Shown piece after piece: positions 60,807 to 64,000 of a stretch of DNA of 64,000 nucleotides. The notes below the pieces were generated by a model. That model had not been told where the DNA came from. It saw only the letters and a list, made by a program, of their open reading frames with translations, and did not search any database. Where the stretch lies: assembly GCA_934130045.1 (NCBI GenBank), contig CAKOXI010000001.1, forward strand, positions 37,229-101,228, in the 5' to 3' direction. The stretch comes from an uncultured Bacilli bacterium (lineage in GTDB: Bacteria; Bacillota_I; Bacilli_A; RF39; UBA660). The position numbers and the translations under genes were made by a program. The stretch's first letter is position 1, and each line of letters starts with the position of its first letter.

Positions 60807-60968
60807 TTGGGAGATGATAACAAAGAAAAAATTTTAAATCAATTAAAAATAGATAATATAATTGATGAATCAATTAACTTATCTATTTTATGGAATTTAT
60901 TAAAATTAGAATTAATAAATGAAAATCAGTTTTATATATTAAGAGAAAAAATAAAAAATTTTTATTAA
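60807..60968 (+). CDS. Small protein with TTG start (SHOCT-like)
   Basis: A 53-residue protein not found by an ATG search: TTG at 60807 follows GAGGAGGAATATT with 8-bp spacing. It begins LGDDNKEKILNQL in the DNA frame and ends in ...LLKLELINENQFYILREKI, the two-helix pattern of short proteins that often precede recombinase genes in mobile elements. Role unknown. It lies about 95 bp upstream of the recombinase gene. Confidence 0.55.
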   Translation: MGDDNKEKILNQLKIDNIIDESINLSILWNLLKLELINENQFYILREKIKNFY

Positions 60969-61062
60969 GAATGGCTACAGAATTATAAAAATTTGGGATA
61001 TAATATAAGAGGAACGTGCAGTAGTTCATAAAAATATTGAAATTAAGAAAGTGAGGTATTAA

Positions 61063-62760
61063 ATGGCACAAGTTGAGATTATTGCTGCTAATCTCAAAAA
61101 TGAAAATCAATTTTCCGTTAATTGTAATAGAAAGAAAAGAGTCTGTGCTTACGCAAGAGTAAGTACAGATTCTGATGAACAACTTAATAGTTTTGAATCA
61201 CAAAAACAGTATTATACTGAAAAAATACAATCTAATCCAGATTGGGAATTTGTAGGAATATATGCTGATGAGGGTATAAGTGGAACACAGGTAAAAAATA
61301 GAGTTCAATTTCAAAAAATGATAGATGATGCTTTAAATGGGAAGATAGATATTATTCTTGCTAAATCAATATCAAGGTTTGCTAGGAATACAGTTGATAC
61401 TTTAGAAAATGCAAGAAAGTTATCAGAAAAAAAAGTAGATGTATATTTTGAAAAAGAAAATATACACACGCTTGATTTAGATAGTGAATTATTCTTAACC
61501 TTTTTTAGTGCATTTGCTCAAAGTGAAAGTGAATCTTTATCACAAAATGTTAAACTAGGATTAAAAGCAAAAATGAAACGAGGAGAACCTACTGGAAAAG
61601 CAGAGTGTTATGGTTATACTTGGAACAAAGAAACAAAACAATTAGAAGTAAACGAAGAACAAGCAAAAGTTGTTAGAATGATATTTAATTGGTATATTTC
61701 TGGTGATGGTGGCAGAGTAATAGCAAAAAAATTAAATAAACTAGGTATTAAGACTTATACGGGAAGTAAATGGTCTCAAGCAACGATTAGTGATATTATA
61801 AGACAAGAAAAATATGTAGGAGATACTTGTGGGCAAAAATATTATTCAGTAAGTCCTATAACTCATAAGAAAGTTAAAAATTATGGTGAAAAAGAAAAGT
61901 ATTATGCAAGAGATACACACGAGGCGATAATATCCAGAGATACTTGGGATAAAGCCCAAACAATAATCAATAAAAGAAGTGAAGCCTGTTCTTTCAATAA
62001 AGGATCTAAATATAAAAGTAGATATACAAGAAAATATGCTTTCAGTAGTAAAATTAGATGTGCTTATTGTGGTAAGAATTATATAAGAAAACAATCATCT
62101 AAAACAAAACCTACTGATGAATATAATATTTACTGGATTTGTTATTCAAGAAGTTATGACTCTAAAAGTTGTCAAGATTCCATTTGGATAAGGGAAGAAT
62201 ATTTAGAAGAAGCCTTTGTTGAATTATATAACAACATTATTCTAAATAAGCATAAGACCAAAGATAAACTATTAAATGCAATATTAGAGATAGTAAATGA
62301 TGATTCAAATAAAGTTGTTATCAAAGAGTTATATGATAAAAAAGAAAAATTAGAATTAAGATTGTCTAATTTAATTGATATGAAATTAGATGACATCAAG
62401 CATAAAGATATATATAACTCTAAAGAGAGTGAAATATATGAGGAATTAAGCGATATAAAAGAACAAATTAAAGTAAAGGAAAATGAATTAGAAGAAAATC
62501 AAAATATCAATTCTAAGATTAAGCAGATAGAAGATTATTTTGATGAGCCAGTTTTGTTAAAAGAATTCAATAGAGAGGCTTTTGATAGTATAATAGATAC
62601 TATTTTAGTTGGAGATTATGATGATAATGGTAGTAAACTACCAAGAGTTGTTAGATTTGTTTTAAAGACTGGTGTTGAATATTCATTTGACTTTCCAGAA
62701 GTAAGCAGAAAGAAAAACGGAAATGATAGAGTGCTATTTAGTAGGGAAAACGTGGTTTAG
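61063..62760 (+). CDS. Large serine recombinase (integrase)
   Basis: A 565-residue recombinase: resolvase N-terminal domain (about 25-170) with catalytic S34 in CAYARVSTDSDEQ and arginines at the SRFARNTVD site; recombinase domain (about 195-310); zinc ribbon CAYC (C333/C336) with a partner CYSRSYDSKSC; coiled coil (about 400-490). It integrates and excises the element. In the integrated state its last codons cross attR and its stop comes from cupin DNA (TAG at 62758-62760). AAGTGAGGTATTAA precedes the ATG. Confidence 0.93.
   Translation: MAQVEIIAANLKNENQFSVNCNRKKRVCAYARVSTDSDEQLNSFESQKQYYTEKIQSNPDWEFVGIYADEGISGTQVKNRVQFQKMIDDALNGKIDIILAKSISRFARNTVDTLENARKLSEKKVDVYFEKENIHTLDLDSELFLTFFSAFAQSESESLSQNVKLGLKAKMKRGEPTGKAECYGYTWNKETKQLEVNEEQAKVVRMIFNWYISGDGGRVIAKKLNKLGIKTYTGSKWSQATISDIIRQEKYVGDTCGQKYYSVSPITHKKVKNYGEKEKYYARDTHEAIISRDTWDKAQTIINKRSEACSFNKGSKYKSRYTRKYAFSSKIRCAYCGKNYIRKQSSKTKPTDEYNIYWICYSRSYDSKSCQDSIWIREEYLEEAFVELYNNIILNKHKTKDKLLNAILEIVNDDSNKVVIKELYDKKEKLELRLSNLIDMKLDDIKHKDIYNSKESEIYEELSDIKEQIKVKENELEENQNINSKIKQIEDYFDEPVLLKEFNREAFDSIIDTILVGDYDDNGSKLPRVVRFVLKTGVEYSFDFPEVSRKKNGNDRVLFSRENVV
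62753..62755. other. attR core (TGG) of the mobilizable element
   Basis: TGG inside the recombinase frame marks the right junction; the sequence from 62756 (TTTAGTCATATTGC) continues the cupin gene in frame after W111. Confidence 0.85.
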
Positions 62761-62848
62761 TCATATTGCTATCGAAGTATCAGGGAAAAATACATCTAAT
62801 GAATGGTGTGAACCTGTTAGTGATGAAGAGTATAGTAAGTTAAGTTAA
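62756..62848 (+). pseudogene. Cupin gene, 3' part
   Basis: Reads F-S-H-I-A-I-E-V-S then GKNTSNEWCEPVSDEEYSKLS and stop, 30 codons with no start. Typical C-terminal end of small cupins of the WHG-KKDSWFSHIA group. Restores an intact 141-residue cupin when joined to 48177-48509. Confidence 0.85.
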
Positions 62849-62919
62849 TAGATATTGCCAACAGAATAGATGAAAAATTTAAACCAAAAATATGAAGAAT
62901 AGAAAGGAACTAGATATAA

Positions 62920-63420
62920 ATGAAAAGTATAGTTATATATTTTAGTAGAGCAGATGAAAATTATATGAGAGATGGTATTAGAAAAATTGACAAAGGAAAT
63001 ACCGAAATAGTTGCTGAGAAAATTAGCAAATTAACAGGTGCTAGTTTATTTAAAGTTGAAACAGTAAATCCTTATCCATATAATTATTATGATTGTTGTG
63101 ATGTTGCTAAAAGGGAATTAAATAATAATGAAAGGCCAGAGATAAAAAATCATCTTACTAATTTAGACGATTATGATACAATTTATATTGGAGGACCTGT
63201 ATGGTGGGGACATTATCCATGTGCTTTATTTACAGCTTTAGAAGGATTAAATTATGAAGGAAAAACAATAAAACCTTTTTGTACTCACGAAGGATCTGGG
63301 TTAGGATCAATTATGGAAGATGTAAAACAACTCATACCTAATGGAAATATCTCCAAAGGTTTAGAAATAAGAGGTTGTGATGCCTTAAATTCAGATGAAA
63401 AAATAGAAAAGTGGGTATAA
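62920..63420 (+). CDS. Flavodoxin-like protein
   Basis: A 166-residue single flavodoxin domain: IVIYFSRADENY (phosphate-loop region with inserted residues, no classic TxT), TIYIGGPVWWGHYPCALFTALE (second loop) and CTHEGSGLG (third). It would carry FMN and transfer electrons in the redox operon. It is now separated from the MerR promoter by the element, so expression may depend on element promoters. AGAAAGGAACTAG precedes the ATG. Confidence 0.85.
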   Translation: MKSIVIYFSRADENYMRDGIRKIDKGNTEIVAEKISKLTGASLFKVETVNPYPYNYYDCCDVAKRELNNNERPEIKNHLTNLDDYDTIYIGGPVWWGHYPCALFTALEGLNYEGKTIKPFCTHEGSGLGSIMEDVKQLIPNGNISKGLEIRGCDALNSDEKIEKWV

Positions 63421-63423
63421 AAT

Positions 63424-63900
63424 ATGAAGAAAATTGTAGTATATTATAGTTATACAGGTAACACTAAAAAAATAGCTAATATGATTAAGGAAAAACTTAA
63501 TTGTGATATTTTAGAATTAACACCTAAAATTCCTTTTTCAACAGATTACCAAGCGGTTGTAGATGAATATCAAAATAATTCTATTCAAAATAAAAGTGTA
63601 GGGATAAATGATATTAAAATTGATTTGAATGAATATGATGAAATTATAATTGGAACTCCAGTATGGTGGTACACAATATCTCCTGTTGTTGTAACATTTT
63701 TAAAAAATTTTAATTTAGATAATAAAACTATTATACCTTTTGCTACAAATGCAGGTTGGCTTGGTAAAACATTTAAGGATATAGAAAAATTGTGTCCTAA
63801 TTCTAAAATAGAAAAAGAAATGAATATAGTTTTTGAAAGCTATAGTGATAAACTTAAAACGGATGAAAAAGAAATAGATAATTGGATAGATAAACTCTAA
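63424..63900 (+). CDS. Flavodoxin
   Basis: A 158-residue flavodoxin: phosphate loop YSYTGNTKKIA (residues 8-18), IIIGTPVWWYTISPVVVTFL and ATNAGWLGKT loops. It is closer to the classic flavodoxin than its neighbour, starts 3 bp after the preceding stop and so is translated with it. Both belong to the MerR operon interrupted by the element. Confidence 0.88.
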   Translation: MKKIVVYYSYTGNTKKIANMIKEKLNCDILELTPKIPFSTDYQAVVDEYQNNSIQNKSVGINDIKIDLNEYDEIIIGTPVWWYTISPVVVTFLKNFNLDNKTIIPFATNAGWLGKTFKDIEKLCPNSKIEKEMNIVFESYSDKLKTDEKEIDNWIDKL

Positions 63901-63931
63901 AATTATATTGTTAAGGCATACTATTTGTAAA

Positions 63932-64000
63932 TGTCAATTACTTTTTGGACAAAAATGTTAATTTCAAAGTTGGACACTTTTATAATGGATAGAGGGAGAA
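63932..64000. other. Possible left end of an insertion sequence (IS21-like)
   Basis: TGTCAATTACTTTTTGGACA followed by a related TTGGACACTTTT, then a promoter-like TATAATGG and an AGAGGGAGAA binding site at the window edge. Repeated GGACA words near a TG end are typical of IS21-family left ends. The window stops before any transposase codon. Confidence 0.3.

Larger units (their letters stand above)
48510..62755. mobile_element. Integrative mobilizable element (MobV relaxase, large serine recombinase), about 14.2 kb
   Basis: Bounded by TGG cores in the cupin gene. Contents in order: recombinase tail segment, MobV relaxase, small genes and XRE regulators, HEPN-like protein, bacteriocin-like protein with ABC exporter, ECF sigma/anti-sigma, oriT, XRE pair, small helix-turn-helix and SSB-like proteins, large serine recombinase at the right end. 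It has a relaxase and oriT but no T4SS genes, so it would need a helper. The architecture recalls the Tn4451/Tn5397-related group of serine-recombinase elements. The cargo (secreted protein and exporter) is internal. Confidence 0.9.

Noticed and set aside
1..64000. Mycoplasma-type genetic code (TGA as Trp)
   Set aside because: TGA ends genes where overlap and family length demand a stop (for example 6590-6592 and 53932-53934), and Trp is encoded by TGG throughout.
1..64000. CRISPR array, rRNA or tRNA genes
   Set aside because: No regularly spaced repeats and no recognisable tRNA or rRNA sequence were seen by reading.

Overview
The window is very AT-rich, densely coded DNA from a Gram-positive (monoderm) bacterium. 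Ribosome binding sites are strong (AGGAGG/GGTGG), promoters are SigA-like (TTGACA-N17-TATAAT), and genes sit close together on long strands. TGA is used as a normal stop (for example at 6590), so this is not the Mycoplasma genetic code. The gene set (DUF6323/DUF6179 pair, RNase R, RmuC, HtrA, MerR redox operon) fits an uncultured gut Bacillota of the Erysipelotrichia/RF39 type. That placement is an inference; the window holds no rRNA or tRNA.

Region 1 (about 2.0-25.8 kb) is one large same-strand locus that joins two machines. The first half is a Tad-type pilus set: CpaB-like SAF protein, CpaF/VirB11 ATPase, TadB, TadC, a Flp-sized pilin, three pilin-like single-pass proteins and a TadZ-like protein, preceded by a 1148-residue cysteine-rich secreted protein. 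The second half is a monoderm type IV secretion set: two VirB2-like pilins, two tandem VirB6-like membrane proteins, a PrgI/VirB3-like protein, a VirB4 ATPase split into two genes, an M23 peptidase, a lipoprotein and a VirD4 coupling ATPase. It ends in a terminator overlapping the virD4 stop. No relaxase, integrase or att site lies with it, so it looks like a resident chromosomal apparatus and not a conjugative element. Three more VirB2-like genes with cysteine-rich tails lie on the other strand at 29.6-31.5 kb beside a dead ISL3 transposase. This hybrid apparatus is the main candidate for an undescribed system.

Region 2 (25.8-45.6 kb) is mostly housekeeping and envelope genes: rhodanese, SPFH protein, RmuC, a possible glycosyltransferase, RNase R, the DUF6323/DUF6179 pair, a DUF898 protein, a TetR-regulated ABC/FtsX exporter with two matching operators around its promoter, DUF308, ASCH, a CmpB-type membrane protein, a second TetR regulator, a cation efflux protein and an HtrA protease.

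Region 3 (45.66-63.9 kb) is a MerR-controlled redox operon (DXS-like enzyme, MerR, carboxymuconolactone decarboxylase family protein, cupin, two flavodoxins) that has been cut inside the cupin gene by a 14.2-kb integrative mobilizable element. Joining codon 111 of the cupin (48507-48509) to 62756 restores a 141-residue cupin exactly, which fixes the element ends at a shared TGG. The element carries a MobV relaxase, a MobV-type oriT far from the relaxase, XRE regulators, an HEPN-like protein, a secreted bacteriocin-like protein with an ABC exporter, an ECF sigma/anti-sigma pair, an SSB-like protein and a large serine recombinase. The recombinase reading frame runs across the attachment site: in the excised circle it would continue 48 codons further than in the integrated form.
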